Shown here: positions 8,924 through 17,913 of the stretch, piece by piece | How the letters are laid out: each line of letters starts with the position of its first letter | Position numbering within the stretch: the stretch's first letter is position 1 | Assembly (NCBI RefSeq): GCF_900188085.1 | Contig: NZ_FZOU01000006.1 | Location: 124,001 to 188,000, forward strand | Source of the DNA: Granulicella rosea | Lineage (GTDB): Bacteria > Acidobacteriota > Terriglobia > Terriglobales > Acidobacteriaceae | Reading direction: 5' to 3' | DNA length: 64,000 nucleotides | Program-made: the position numbers and the translations under genes | Notes under the pieces: model-generated | Told to the model about the DNA's origin: nothing | Seen by the model: only the letters and a program-made list of their open reading frames with translations | Database searches by the model: none

Positions 8924-9245
8924 GGTTCATCTCACAAAAAGTTCAGTGTTTCAGTAGGAGAAATCACCAGGGTTCAGGAATACGTGCAGGCGGTTCAATG
9001 GTGCGCGGCGTCGAAAAACCGCCTGATTCCACTATGAGGCATGGGCGACGCCATTGTCGACGAATATTCTTTAATCTTCTGCCGTCGGGGAGACGGAATG
9101 GGAATAGTTTGAATCAAAGCCGGTGCAACGGAGCGTCCAAAGGCCTGATAGCTTCGAGAGAGCCTGACCATTCGACGTTGCGCCCGCACAAACGACTCGC
9201 GCCACGCTCCAAAATCACGCGACGCGCTCCATCAAAGGACCAGCA
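8924..9245. other. Intergenic region between divergent genes
   Basis: Holds the promoters of the receiver gene (minus) and the channel gene (plus). AAAGGA sits 6 nt before the channel ATG. The stretch near 9055-9085 is AT-rich compared with its surroundings, which would suit a promoter, but no convincing -35/-10 pair was found. Nothing else recognisable. Confidence 0.4.
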
Positions 9246-10484
9246 ATGCACGTACTCGCCCTTATCGCCGGCCTCTTCTTCGGCTTTGGCGTCACGCTCG
9301 ACGCCTTCCAGACCATCATTCTGCCGCGACGTCCAGCGGGCCGGCTGCGCATCACGCGCCTGTTCTACATCCTCACGTGGACGCCCTGGGTCGCGGTCGC
9401 CGAACGCGTCCAGAACCGCAAGATGCGCGAGCAGATCTACAGCATCTACGGCCCGCTCTCGCTGCTGATGCTGCTGGTGCTGTGGGCGCTGCTGCTGATC
9501 TCGGGCTTCGCGCTGGTCTACTTCGCCATGGGCTCGCCCTTCGTCGACCACATGAATATGACCGGTCGCTATCTGGCCGATCTGCGCACGGACCTGTATG
9601 TCAGCTCCACGACGCTCTTCACCCTCGGGCTGGGCGACGTGACCCCCACGACGCACCTGGCGCGCGCGCTGATCGCTCTCGAATCCGGCACCGGCCTGGG
9701 CTTCGTCGCGCTGGTGATCGGTTACGTTCCGGTGCTCTACCAGTCGTTTTCCCGGCGCGAGGTCAGCGTAGCCATGCTGGACGCGCGCGCCGGTTCGCCC
9801 CCCACGGCCACCGAACTGCTCCATCGCCACGGCTTCGACGGCGGCGAAGAGGCCCTGATCGTCCTGCTGGGAGAGTGGGAGCGCTGGGCCGCCGAGATTC
9901 TCGAATCGCACATCTCGTATCCGCTTCTCTGCTACTACCGCTCGCAGCACGATAACCAGAGCTGGCTCTCGGCGCTCACCTGCATCCTGGACGCATGCGC
10001 CTTGCTGATCACCACCATCGAAGGCGTCACGACGCGGCAGGCGCAGCTCACCTTCGCCATGGCCCGGCATGCGCTCATCGACCTGGGACACGTCTTCCAC
10101 GTCGAGCGCAGAGCCGCCGTTCACATGGAGCTGGCCACCGAGCATCGCGAAGACCGCCTGCCGCCCGAGGTCTTCAACCGCCTGTGCGAGGCGCTCGGCC
10201 AGATGGAGATGCACCTGTGCGGCGACCCGGCGGCGATGGCGCGGCTAACCAAGATCCGCAAACTCTACGAACCGCACGCCCAGGCGCTGGCCGAATACCT
10301 GCGCATGCCGCTGCCGCTGTGGGTCGCGCCGCCGCGCCCGGACGCCAAACCCGACCAGTGGAAGACCGTCGCCGACCTGCGCCGGTCCGTCGCCGGCGTG
10401 CTCGCCCAGGCCGAGCTGCGCGCCATCCACATCAGCGACCGGTCGACTGCGGCGAACCTGCACGATGAGGAGCATGGGTTTTGA
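9246..10484 (+). CDS. Two-TM potassium-channel-like membrane protein
   Basis: 412 residues. Hydrophobic helices at about 3-25 and 68-95, then a re-entrant pore loop with TLGLGD (T126-D131), matching the K+ channel filter T-x-G-[YFL]-G-D with Leu in place of the usual Tyr, followed by a third helix (about 146-172). This is the Ion_trans_2 layout with an added N-terminal helix. The remaining ~240 residues form a cytosolic domain without recognisable RCK/TrkA nucleotide-binding motifs. The start is set by AAGGA 6 nt before the ATG. Probably a monovalent cation channel; gating ligand unknown. Confidence 0.75.
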   Translation: MHVLALIAGLFFGFGVTLDAFQTIILPRRPAGRLRITRLFYILTWTPWVAVAERVQNRKMREQIYSIYGPLSLLMLLVLWALLLISGFALVYFAMGSPFVDHMNMTGRYLADLRTDLYVSSTTLFTLGLGDVTPTTHLARALIALESGTGLGFVALVIGYVPVLYQSFSRREVSVAMLDARAGSPPTATELLHRHGFDGGEEALIVLLGEWERWAAEILESHISYPLLCYYRSQHDNQSWLSALTCILDACALLITTIEGVTTRQAQLTFAMARHALIDLGHVFHVERRAAVHMELATEHREDRLPPEVFNRLCEALGQMEMHLCGDPAAMARLTKIRKLYEPHAQALAEYLRMPLPLWVAPPRPDAKPDQWKTVADLRRSVAGVLAQAELRAIHISDRSTAANLHDEEHGF

Positions 10485-10513
10485 GAGCAGCGCCTGCGAA
10501 TCAGGAGATGAAG

Positions 10514-10626
10514 CCTGGGTGCCCCGTCCTTCGCGCTTTTGCGAAGGGTGGGATGTAAGACGCCCGGACCGAGAGTTCTACATCCCACCCTTCGCGATAC
10601 ATCCGCGAAGGATGGGGCACCCGGGC
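10514..10626. repeat. Large imperfect palindrome, GGGTGGGA family
   Basis: Arms: GGGTGCCCCGTCCTTCGC, then GCGAAGGGTGGGATGTA, mirrored by TACATCCCACCCTTCGC and GCGAAGGATGGGGCACCC. The full 113 bp is a two-level inverted repeat between two convergent genes. Related copies are at 5520-5562 and 34400-34444. Confidence 0.8.
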
Positions 10627-10649
10627 TCTTGAGGTTGGCGGACAAACAA

Positions 10650-10677
10650 AAGAGCACCGCCCGCAGGCGATGCTCTT
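10650..10677 (-). terminator. Rho-independent terminator of the TPR gene
   Basis: On the minus strand a 12-bp stem (AAGAGCATCGCC pairing with GGCGGTGCTCTT, one mismatch) with a 4-nt loop is followed by TTTTGTTTG. It lies 24 bp after the stop of the TPR gene. Confidence 0.75.
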
Positions 10678-10701
10678 CCCTTCCAGCGAACAGAAAGCGA
10701 C

Positions 10702-11439
10702 TTACTGCAGACCCTGAGCCCCACCCGCTGGCGCTGGGTTCAGCTTCGCAGCAGCCACCGTGCCCGCGGCGCCTTTGGCGTCGGTGTCCTTCAGGTGTGC
10801 GTAGATCTTCTTCGCCAGGTCCGTCTTGCCCTCGGCGTTGTACAGCTCCGCGAGCTGCAACTGAGCGAGGCCAGCCGGAACGGTCGATGTGGGCTTGTCC
10901 GTCAACTGGTTGTAGAGGTCGATCGCCTGCGCGTCGCGGCCGGTCGTGCGGTAGAGCTGCGCGAGCGCCAGCTTGGCCAGCGCGCCGAGGCTCTTGTCCA
11001 TGCCGTCTGCCACCTTCTTCAACGTGTCCTCGGCGGACTTGTTCTCACCCGCCTCCATATAGGTCAAGCCGGCGAAGTAGAGCGACACCTTGCCGTCGGG
11101 CATCATGCTGTACTTGTTCGCCGTGTCCATGAACATCGCGTTCGCGTTCTTGGCGCGCTCTTCGGGCGAGCTATAGGTCTTCACGCCGACGGGAATCGGC
11201 TGTCCGGGCTGCGCGATCGGCGTCTGGTAGGCCTGCATCGCCGCGCCAAAGGCCTCGGACGCCGCCTCCGAACGCTTGTTGTAGACCACGAAGCTGACGA
11301 TGGCGGCGACGATCAGCACCAGCAGAGCCGCGCTGCCGGCAATTACAGTCTTGCGATTCTGACTCACCCAGTCCAGACCGGTCTCGGTCGTTGCCAACAG
11401 ATTGTCCTGCTTCAGGGCTGCTTTGATTTGCTGATCCAC
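10702..11439 (-). CDS. TPR-containing single-span membrane protein (YfgM-like)
   Basis: 245 residues from a GTG at 11439, chosen because GAGGAA lies 9 nt upstream; an upstream in-frame ATG at 11517 would add 26 unlikely residues. It starts VDQQIKAALKQDNL, has one TM helix near 30-52 (AGSAALLVLIVAAIVSFVVY), then a periplasmic region with several TPR-like helical pairs (KYSMMPDGKVSLYFAGLTY, ALAKLALAQLYRTTG, AGLAQLQLAELYNAEGK). The layout matches the YfgM / TPR_21 family, a periplasmic chaperone linked to the Sec translocon. The C-terminus is Ala/Gly/Pro-rich. The role is by analogy only; no sec or bam gene is adjacent. Confidence 0.72.
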   Translation of the reverse strand: MDQQIKAALKQDNLLATTETGLDWVSQNRKTVIAGSAALLVLIVAAIVSFVVYNKRSEAASEAFGAAMQAYQTPIAQPGQPIPVGVKTYSSPEERAKNANAMFMDTANKYSMMPDGKVSLYFAGLTYMEAGENKSAEDTLKKVADGMDKSLGALAKLALAQLYRTTGRDAQAIDLYNQLTDKPTSTVPAGLAQLQLAELYNAEGKTDLAKKIYAHLKDTDAKGAAGTVAAAKLNPAPAGGAQGLQ

Positions 11440-11695
11440 GTTATCCGGTTCCTCGAAAAAACTTTGACGCCGCGCCTCGCGCTGGGCGCGGAGAAGCGTG
11501 CGGGGCTTGCCGCCCAAGACATCAGTGTATCAGGGCAGCGGAAGTTCAGAAGCGGAACATGATTGCACAAAATACTGTGCAAACTCATTAACTCCCGCAT
11601 TAATCCCCCAAATATGTCATTGTTCGACGCTCTTTGCGCGGGTTATCGTGAGACTCCGCTTTCACTCAGAGCTTGAAGCGCAGCAGGCACAGATC

Positions 11696-13156
11696 ATGGC
11701 AATACCCAATCTCAGGAGACGGCTCGGGGACGACAGGCCAAAGCCCCGGCTGGTGGTGGCGGAGCGTCCGCGCGAGACCACCATCTCCCTCTCCGAGATC
11801 ATCTCGGCCATGAGCTTCGCCCTCGACCTGACCGAGGACGCCATGCAGGGGCACGCCCTGCGCTGCTGCCTGATGGGGATGCGCATCGCGGACGAGATCG
11901 GCCTGCCCGAGAGCGAGCGCACCAGCCTCTACTACGCGCTGCTGCTCAAAGACATCGGCTGCAGCTCGAACGCCGCGCGCATGTGCTCGATCGTCGGCGG
12001 CAACGACCGCGCGCTGAAGGCCGGCGCGAAGCTCGAAGACTGGACCAAGCCGCACCGCCCCACCGCCTCGGCCGTCAAGCTGCTCTGGCGCGAGGCCGTG
12101 CCGGGCAAGGGCGTTTTTCGCAAGGCCGCGCGGGTGCTGAAGATCGGTCTGACCCAACACCGCAACAATCGAGAGATGATCCAGCTTCGCTGCGACCGCG
12201 GCGCGGAGATCATGCGCAAGCTCGGCATGGGCGACGTCGCCGCCGAGGCCGTTCGCGGACTGGACGAGCACTGGGACGGCGCCGGCTACCCCGAAGGCCG
12301 CAAAGGCGTGGACATTCCGCTCATCTCGCGCATCTGCGCCGTCGCCCAGCATCTCGACGTCTTCTGCAGCGAGCGCGGCGCGCCGGCGGCGATGGAGACC
12401 CTGCGCGAACGCAGCGGACGCTGGTTCGACCCCGACCTGGTCGAGGCCGCAGAGACGCTCTATCGAGAGCGCACGCTGTTTCTCGACTGCTCCCCGCGCG
12501 ACGACCAGGAGATCACCCGGCGCGCCGTGCTGCAGCTCGATCCGGGCGACCATCACGAGCTGCCCGCAAGCCGCATCGACCTGATCTGCGAGGCCTTCGC
12601 CGATGTCGTCGACGCCAAGAGTCCCTTCACCTTCCGCCACTCCATGGGCGTGGCGCAGGTGGCGGTGGATATCGCACGCTGCCTGAAGCTGCCGGATGCG
12701 CGCGTCACCCTCATCCGCCGCGCGGCGCTGCTGCACGACATCGGCAAGCTGAGCATCTCGAACGCGATTCTGGACAAGATGGGCCACCTGACCCGCGACG
12801 AGTGGACCGCGATCCGAGAACACCCCGGCCTGACGCACGAGATTCTAAGCCGCATCCCGGCGTTTGAAGAGGTCGCGCTGATCGCCGGCCAGCACCACGA
12901 GAAGCTCGACGGCAGCGGCTATCCGCTGCACCTCGAAGCGGCGGACCTGTCGCTGGAGTCGCGCGTGATCACGCTTGCCGACGTCTATAGCGCGATGACC
13001 GAGGGCCGTCCCTATCGCATCGGCCTGGAGCCGGCGGCGGCGCTGCAACTGCTTGCACGCGACGTTCCCACGCAGTTGGATAAGCGCTGCTTCGATGCGC
13101 TGGTGCTCAGCGTGACGGGCGATGTGGCGCATAACTTCACTTCGGTCGTCCACTAA
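11696..13156 (+). CDS. Tandem HD-GYP domain protein, probable c-di-GMP phosphodiesterase
   Basis: 486 residues from the ATG at 11696 (a GTG at 11648 is an alternative). Two HD-GYP-like halves. The C-terminal half is complete: RHSMG near 314, HDIGK at 347-351, GQHHEKLDGSGYP at 398-410, then a typical TLADVYSAMTEGRPYR. The N-terminal half keeps a GYP-like DEHWDGAGYPEG (190-201) but has LKDIG instead of HDIG at 84-88, so its metal site is probably dead. Known family role: hydrolysis of cyclic di-GMP. There is no receiver or sensory domain in the chain; the degenerate half may be regulatory. Convergent with polA. Confidence 0.82.
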   Translation: MAIPNLRRRLGDDRPKPRLVVAERPRETTISLSEIISAMSFALDLTEDAMQGHALRCCLMGMRIADEIGLPESERTSLYYALLLKDIGCSSNAARMCSIVGGNDRALKAGAKLEDWTKPHRPTASAVKLLWREAVPGKGVFRKAARVLKIGLTQHRNNREMIQLRCDRGAEIMRKLGMGDVAAEAVRGLDEHWDGAGYPEGRKGVDIPLISRICAVAQHLDVFCSERGAPAAMETLRERSGRWFDPDLVEAAETLYRERTLFLDCSPRDDQEITRRAVLQLDPGDHHELPASRIDLICEAFADVVDAKSPFTFRHSMGVAQVAVDIARCLKLPDARVTLIRRAALLHDIGKLSISNAILDKMGHLTRDEWTAIREHPGLTHEILSRIPAFEEVALIAGQHHEKLDGSGYPLHLEAADLSLESRVITLADVYSAMTEGRPYRIGLEPAAALQLLARDVPTQLDKRCFDALVLSVTGDVAHNFTSVVH

Positions 13157-13414
13157 CCAAATCTCATCGCAACAGAGCTGTCATCCTGAGCGAAGCGAAG
13201 TATGCTGTTGTTTTTGTCTGTCCTTACCCTGGTCTTTGCTTTTCTTGCTTTGTCATCCTCGAAGAGGATCTGCTTCTGTACTTGTCTATGTCGTTGTCCG
13301 TTGCCTTGTTTGTCATCCATAGGTTGATGGAGAACAGCACGAGCAAATGCCAAAGCAGATCCTTCACTACATGCAGGATGACAGACTATACCGGTGCGGC
13401 AGGGCAGGAAGCAC
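13157..13414. repeat. Intergenic repeats between convergent HD-GYP and polA genes
   Basis: Contains GTCATCCTGAGCGAAGCGAAG at 13180-13200 (the same unit as at 36835 and 38358), then near 13252-13277 a unit with CCTCGAAGAGG followed by ATCTGCTTCTG (related to 23936-23961), and at 13351-13386 a reversed unit (GCAGATCCTTC ... GGATGAC). No coding potential apparent; the two flanking genes end here. Confidence 0.65.
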
Positions 13415-16351
13415 TTACTTAATATCCCGCCAGTTATCCCCGATTCCTACATCCGCCACGATCGGAATCGAAAACTGCGCGACATTTTCCATCTCCCGTT
13501 TGACTAACTCCTCCATCTCCGCAGCCTCGTCCGGCGCCACGTCGAAGAGCAGTTCGTCATGCACCTGCAAGGTCATGCGCGACTTCAGACCGCGCCGGGT
13601 GATTTCCGCATCGAGCTTGATCATGGCGAGCTTGATCAGGTCCGCCGCAGTCCCCTGCAGAGGCGTATTGATGGCCGTGCGCTCGGCGAATCCGCGCATG
13701 TTCGGGTTGCGCGACTGAATGTCCGGGATGGGCCGCGAGCGTCCGAAGGCGGTGCGCACCGCCTGCTCTTTCCGCACCGTTTCGAGCGTCTCCTCGATGA
13801 ACCGTTTGATGCCGACATAGCGCTCGTAGTAGGTGTCGATGTACGTCTTCGCGACCTTCTGATCGATGCCAAGCTGCGCCGCCAGACCGAACGGGCTGAT
13901 GCCATAGACGATGCCGAAGTTCACCGCCTTGGCCCGCGCGCGCGTCTCCTTGTCCATCGTCGCCGCATCCACGCCGAAGACCTCGGACGCCGTCAGTGTG
14001 TGGATGTCGATGCCGGTGCGATAGGCGTTCAAGAGCAGCGGGTCCTGCGAGAAGTGCGCCATCAACCGTAACTCGATCTGCGAGTAATCGGCGGACATAA
14101 GTAAGTTACCCGGAGCGGCGATAAATGCGGCGCGTATCTCGCGTCCGATCGCCGTGCGCGTGGGAATATTCTGTAAGTTGGGATTTGTGCTGCTCAGCCG
14201 TCCCGTAGCCGTGCCTACCTGGTTGAAGGTTGTATGAATGCGGCCATCGGAGTCGGCCAGCGAGGGTAACTGGTCGAGGTAAGTCGACTTCAATTTCTGT
14301 AACTGGCGATGCTCGATCACCGAAGCTGCGATGGGATAGTTCTCGGCTAACTCCTCCAGCACATCCTGCGCGGTCGAGACGACCTTACCCTTGCCGTACT
14401 TCATCGGCTTGGGCAGGTCCATCTTGTTGAAGAGCACATCGCCAAGCTGCTTGGGCGAGTTGATATTGAAGCGATGGCCGGAGTCGGCGTAGATCTTCTC
14501 GGCGAGGTTGTCGATCTCGACCGCCAGCCGCGTGCTCATGCTGTTCAGCACCGCCGGATCGATCCGCACACCGACCTGCTCCATACGCAGCAGCACGGGG
14601 ACGAGCGGCAAATCGATCGTCTCGTAGACCTCCAGCAGGGTGTTCTCCGTAGGATCGCCCGTGACCACGGGCGCCTTGGACTGCGCGGTATCGGCGAAGA
14701 GCATATCGGTCGTGACCGCTCCGCCCAACTCTGGCTGATCCTGCGGGATGTGATGCTCCTTCGGGCCTGCCTCCGCCAGTTGCGCCCCGAGCGCCTCGTT
14801 CAGCCGCATGATCGCCGCTGCCGCCTCCGGCAACCGCAGCGGGTCGTTCGGATTGTCCTTCGCCGGCTGATGCACCAGCGCGCGGCTGGTCGTGCGCGCC
14901 GCGATATCCGGCAGCGTATGCGAGCCGTGCGTCGGGTTCACCAGATAGCTCAGCAGCATCACGTCCACGATCTGATCCTCAATCGGGCCGTCTACCAATT
15001 GGATGCCGTGCGGCTCCAACGCCCGCAGCACGGCCTTCAGATCGTGGACCACCTTGGGCAGGTCGCGGTCTTCGAGCGCCTCGCGCACGCCCGGCGTGTC
15101 GAGCGACACCTTGATGGCGGCATTCGGCGAGCTGGCCAGCCCCAGCACGCAAGCCGGATCATCCACAACCGCAGGCGCGACGGCGGCCGCGGGCTCCGGC
15201 GCGCCAAAGAGCGACATGGTCTCGGCCGGCGGCGGCTCCGGCTCGTCCGCAGGCTCGGCCGCGGTCTCTTCGGCCAGAGCCCGCGCATCGGCGGAGAGCG
15301 CGATCGCCAGGCCATTACCGCTGGCGCGCGCCTCCGCCAGAACGGCGGCGACCTCCTCCGGCGTCGGCTTCGGGTTCAGCGCGATGACGGTGTTATCGAC
15401 CGACGGCGCAAGCTCCTTCAGCAGCGTCGTAAACTCCAGCTCCGTGAAGAGTTCGCGGCAGGCGGCGTTGTCGACCGGCTGGGTGCGCATCGCGTCCAGC
15501 GTGTACTCGATCGGCACGGTCGTGTGGATCGTGACGAGTTCCTTCGAGAGCAGGATGTTCTCGCGGTTGTTCTGCAGCGACTCGCGATAGGTCTTCTTCT
15601 TCACCTCGTCCGCGCGGTCGAGCGCCGCCTCCACCGTGCCGAAGGTCTGGATCAGCTCGACCGACCCCTTGTCGCCGATGCCCGGCGCGCCGGGAATGTT
15701 GTCGACCGAATCGCCCCGCAGCGCCATCACGTCGATCACCCGCTCCGGCGGCACGCCCAGCACCTCGGTCACCTTCGCCGGATCGAGCACGAGGTTGTCC
15801 TTGGTGGGGTTCAGGATCGACACGTCCGCAGTCACGAGCTGCATCATGTCCTTGTCCGGACTGACGACGTACACGTGGTGCCCGAGCGCTGAAAGCTGAC
15901 GGCTCAGCGTGCCGATCACGTCGTCGGCCTCGAAGCCCTCGTAGTAGAGGATGGGGATGCGGAAGGCCTCGAGCGCGCGGCGGATGTAGGGCTGCTGCTG
16001 GATCAGGTCGGGCGGCGTCTCGGCGCGGTTGGCCTTGTAGCCGCCGTACTCGGTCGTCTCGAAGGCCTGGGTCTTGATGTTGAACTTCTGCACGTCCTTC
16101 AACTGCCCGGCAAGCTCGTTGCGATGCACCGGCGCGCCCACGTCGTAGACCGCCGCGAGGTACTGTGGCTGGAAGTCCTTGCGCAGCTTGTTGATCATGT
16201 TCACGAAGACGTAGGTCGCCGCCGTGGGTATGCCGGTGCGCGTGGACATGGGCCGCTGCCGCTGCATCGCGTGATAGGCCCGGAAGATGAAGGCCATGGA
16301 GTCGAGCAGGTAGATGGGCGGCTTGGCGGCGGGCTTGTTCGCTTCGGACAT
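13415..16351 (-). CDS. polA: DNA polymerase I, 3'-5' exonuclease site apparently lost
   Basis: 978 residues. The 5'-nuclease domain (1-300) has LLDSMAFIFRAYHAM, EADDVIGTLS, SPDKDMMQL and LRGDSVDNIPGAPGIG. The polymerase domain (about 575-978) is complete: motif A DYSQIELR at 755, motif B RARAKAVNFGIVYG near 804-817, motif C VHDELL at 930-935. In the middle domain the exonuclease I motif (D-x-E) is not visible: the corresponding strand reads GLAIALSADA (347-356), and the Exo II region is VVHDLKAVLRAL without the catalytic Asp. An Ala/Pro-rich insert at 360-400 carries TMSLFG. Expected roles: Okazaki fragment processing and repair, but probably without proofreading, as in Taq polymerase and many others. 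Confidence 0.95.
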   Translation of the reverse strand: MSEANKPAAKPPIYLLDSMAFIFRAYHAMQRQRPMSTRTGIPTAATYVFVNMINKLRKDFQPQYLAAVYDVGAPVHRNELAGQLKDVQKFNIKTQAFETTEYGGYKANRAETPPDLIQQQPYIRRALEAFRIPILYYEGFEADDVIGTLSRQLSALGHHVYVVSPDKDMMQLVTADVSILNPTKDNLVLDPAKVTEVLGVPPERVIDVMALRGDSVDNIPGAPGIGDKGSVELIQTFGTVEAALDRADEVKKKTYRESLQNNRENILLSKELVTIHTTVPIEYTLDAMRTQPVDNAACRELFTELEFTTLLKELAPSVDNTVIALNPKPTPEEVAAVLAEARASGNGLAIALSADARALAEETAAEPADEPEPPPAETMSLFGAPEPAAAVAPAVVDDPACVLGLASSPNAAIKVSLDTPGVREALEDRDLPKVVHDLKAVLRALEPHGIQLVDGPIEDQIVDVMLLSYLVNPTHGSHTLPDIAARTTSRALVHQPAKDNPNDPLRLPEAAAAIMRLNEALGAQLAEAGPKEHHIPQDQPELGGAVTTDMLFADTAQSKAPVVTGDPTENTLLEVYETIDLPLVPVLLRMEQVGVRIDPAVLNSMSTRLAVEIDNLAEKIYADSGHRFNINSPKQLGDVLFNKMDLPKPMKYGKGKVVSTAQDVLEELAENYPIAASVIEHRQLQKLKSTYLDQLPSLADSDGRIHTTFNQVGTATGRLSSTNPNLQNIPTRTAIGREIRAAFIAAPGNLLMSADYSQIELRLMAHFSQDPLLLNAYRTGIDIHTLTASEVFGVDAATMDKETRARAKAVNFGIVYGISPFGLAAQLGIDQKVAKTYIDTYYERYVGIKRFIEETLETVRKEQAVRTAFGRSRPIPDIQSRNPNMRGFAERTAINTPLQGTAADLIKLAMIKLDAEITRRGLKSRMTLQVHDELLFDVAPDEAAEMEELVKREMENVAQFSIPIVADVGIGDNWRDIK

Positions 16352-16417
16352 GATGCTTAGATGTTACTCGGCTACGCTGGGATTAGCGTAGACCTCCACG
16401 CACCGCCCGCGCTCGAA

Positions 16418-16774
16418 TCACTCCAACACTTCATATTCAAAATCTCGACAGTAGAGGGAAATGGAACTATGTTCTTCTTCTACGACACGATATGTGATGT
16501 CTTCGAGTTGCCGATCGGCAACATCCCGAATGCTCATGAAAAGCGCAAATAGCGCATTTAGATCGCCAATTCGGATATCAGCCGCCTTGATAAACTTCAA
16601 ACGCAGGCGCGGGCTCTCTGGCAATGTATCCTCAGCCAATAACAGTTCGACATCGCAAGTGAACCTACCTGGCTGAAAGTCCTTTTCGATCACGAGGTTC
16701 TTGAGATAACAAAACCTGGTGATGGGGAGCGAGGAGAATCCTTCGAGTTTACGAGTCCTGTCGTCAATACTCAT
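16418..16774 (-). CDS. Orphan 118-residue protein
   Basis: An acidic, soluble-looking protein with no signal peptide or TM segment, starting MSIDDRTRKLEGFSSLP. AAGGGGACC lies just before the ATG and supports the start. A regular alternation of hydrophobic residues (FTCDVELLLAED, LRLKFIKAADIRIGDL, ITYRVVEEEHSSISLYC) suggests a beta-rich fold around a helix (NALFALFMSIRDVADRQLED). GC content is lower than that of polA and queA on either side, which hints at horizontal acquisition. I do not recognise the family; a role as an immunity-type or interaction protein is possible but nothing here shows it. Confidence 0.6.
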   Translation of the reverse strand: MSIDDRTRKLEGFSSLPITRFCYLKNLVIEKDFQPGRFTCDVELLLAEDTLPESPRLRLKFIKAADIRIGDLNALFALFMSIRDVADRQLEDITYRVVEEEHSSISLYCRDFEYEVLE

Positions 16775-16825
16775 CTTGGTCCCCTTTCAACGTCCTCGAC
16801 CAGATACACTCGCGGGAGACGCGTT

Positions 16826-17908
16826 CTATAGCAGCAGCATGCAGTCGCCGTAGCTGAAGAATCGATACCGCTGGGCGACCGCATGCGCATACGCGGCGAG
16901 CACAGCCTCGCGCCCCGCGAACGCGCTCACCAGCATCACCAGCGTCGACTGCGGCAGGTGGAAGTTTGTCAGCAGCCCCGAAACCACGCGAAACTCATGC
17001 CCCGGCTGGATAAAGATACTCGTCTGCCCGGAGTGCGGCGCCAGCTCAGCCCCCAGCGTCGCGCAATGCTCCAAAGTCCGCGTCGTCGTCGTGCCCGCCG
17101 CGATAATTCTCCGCCCGTCCGCCCGCGCCAGATTGATCGCCGAAGCCGTCGCCGCAGGCAGGGTGTAGTGCTCGGTGTGCAGGCGGATGTCTTCGAGCCG
17201 CTCCGCGCGCACCGGCTGAAAGGTCCCCAGACCGACGTGCAGGGTCACGGTCTCCACCTGGACGCCGCGCTCGCGAATCGCGGCCAGAATCTCCGGCGTG
17301 AAGTGCAGCCCCGCCGTGGGCGCCGCTGCCGAGCCGGGCTGGTGCGCGTAGACGGTCTGGTAGCGGGCCTTGTCTTCGTCGGTGTCGGGCGCGTCCTTAT
17401 CTCGATGAATGTAGGGCGGCAAAGGCATGTGGCCGATGCGGTCGAGAATCTGCAGGAAACGGGGATCGGGCGCGAAACGCAGCGTCCGCTCGCCGAACTC
17501 GCCCGCGGCGACGACCTCGGCCGTCAGCACCGGCGCGCCCGCCGGGTCGGCGAAGGAGAGCGTCTCGCCCGGTTGGACCTTCTTGCCGGGACGGACGAGC
17601 GCCGTCCAAAGCTCAGGGCCAAGTTGCTGCGTCAAAAGGACTTCGATACGCCCCGAAGGCTCCGGCGACTTGACCTGCGTGCGCAGGCCGCCGCGCGTGG
17701 CGTAGAGCCGCGCCGGCAGCACGCGGGAGTCGTTCAGAACCAGCAGGTCGCCCGCGCGCAGATACTCCGGCAGATTGACGAAGCGGTCGTCGGTCACGGC
17801 GCCGGTGCGGCGATCCATCGCCAGCATCCGGCTGGCCCCGCGCACGGCGGGCGGCGCCTGGGCGATCAGCTCTTCGGGCAGTTCGTAGTTGAAGTCGGAG
17901 ACAAGCAC
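16826..17908 (-). CDS. queA: S-adenosylmethionine:tRNA ribosyltransferase-isomerase
   Basis: Transfers and isomerises the ribosyl moiety of AdoMet onto preQ1 at position 34 of GUN-anticodon tRNAs, making epoxyqueuosine. The GTG at 17908 gives [17 protein letters not shown], the standard QueA N-terminus; total 360 residues. Conserved blocks include [55 protein letters not shown] and [17 protein letters not shown]. It follows the DUF374 gene by 5 nt on the same strand, so the two are probably one operon. No tgt gene is next to it in this window. Confidence 0.95.
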   Translation of the reverse strand: MLVSDFNYELPEELIAQAPPAVRGASRMLAMDRRTGAVTDDRFVNLPEYLRAGDLLVLNDSRVLPARLYATRGGLRTQVKSPEPSGRIEVLLTQQLGPELWTALVRPGKKVQPGETLSFADPAGAPVLTAEVVAAGEFGERTLRFAPDPRFLQILDRIGHMPLPPYIHRDKDAPDTDEDKARYQTVYAHQPGSAAAPTAGLHFTPEILAAIRERGVQVETVTLHVGLGTFQPVRAERLEDIRLHTEHYTLPAATASAINLARADGRRIIAAGTTTTRTLEHCATLGAELAPHSGQTSIFIQPGHEFRVVSGLLTNFHLPQSTLVMLVSAFAGREAVLAAYAHAVAQRYRFFSYGDCMLLL

Positions 17909-17913
17909 TCTCT

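Noticed and set aside
14474..15892. 472-codon open frame on the plus strand inside polA
   Set aside because: Antisense to the conserved polA sequence; Arg/His-rich composition, no motifs.
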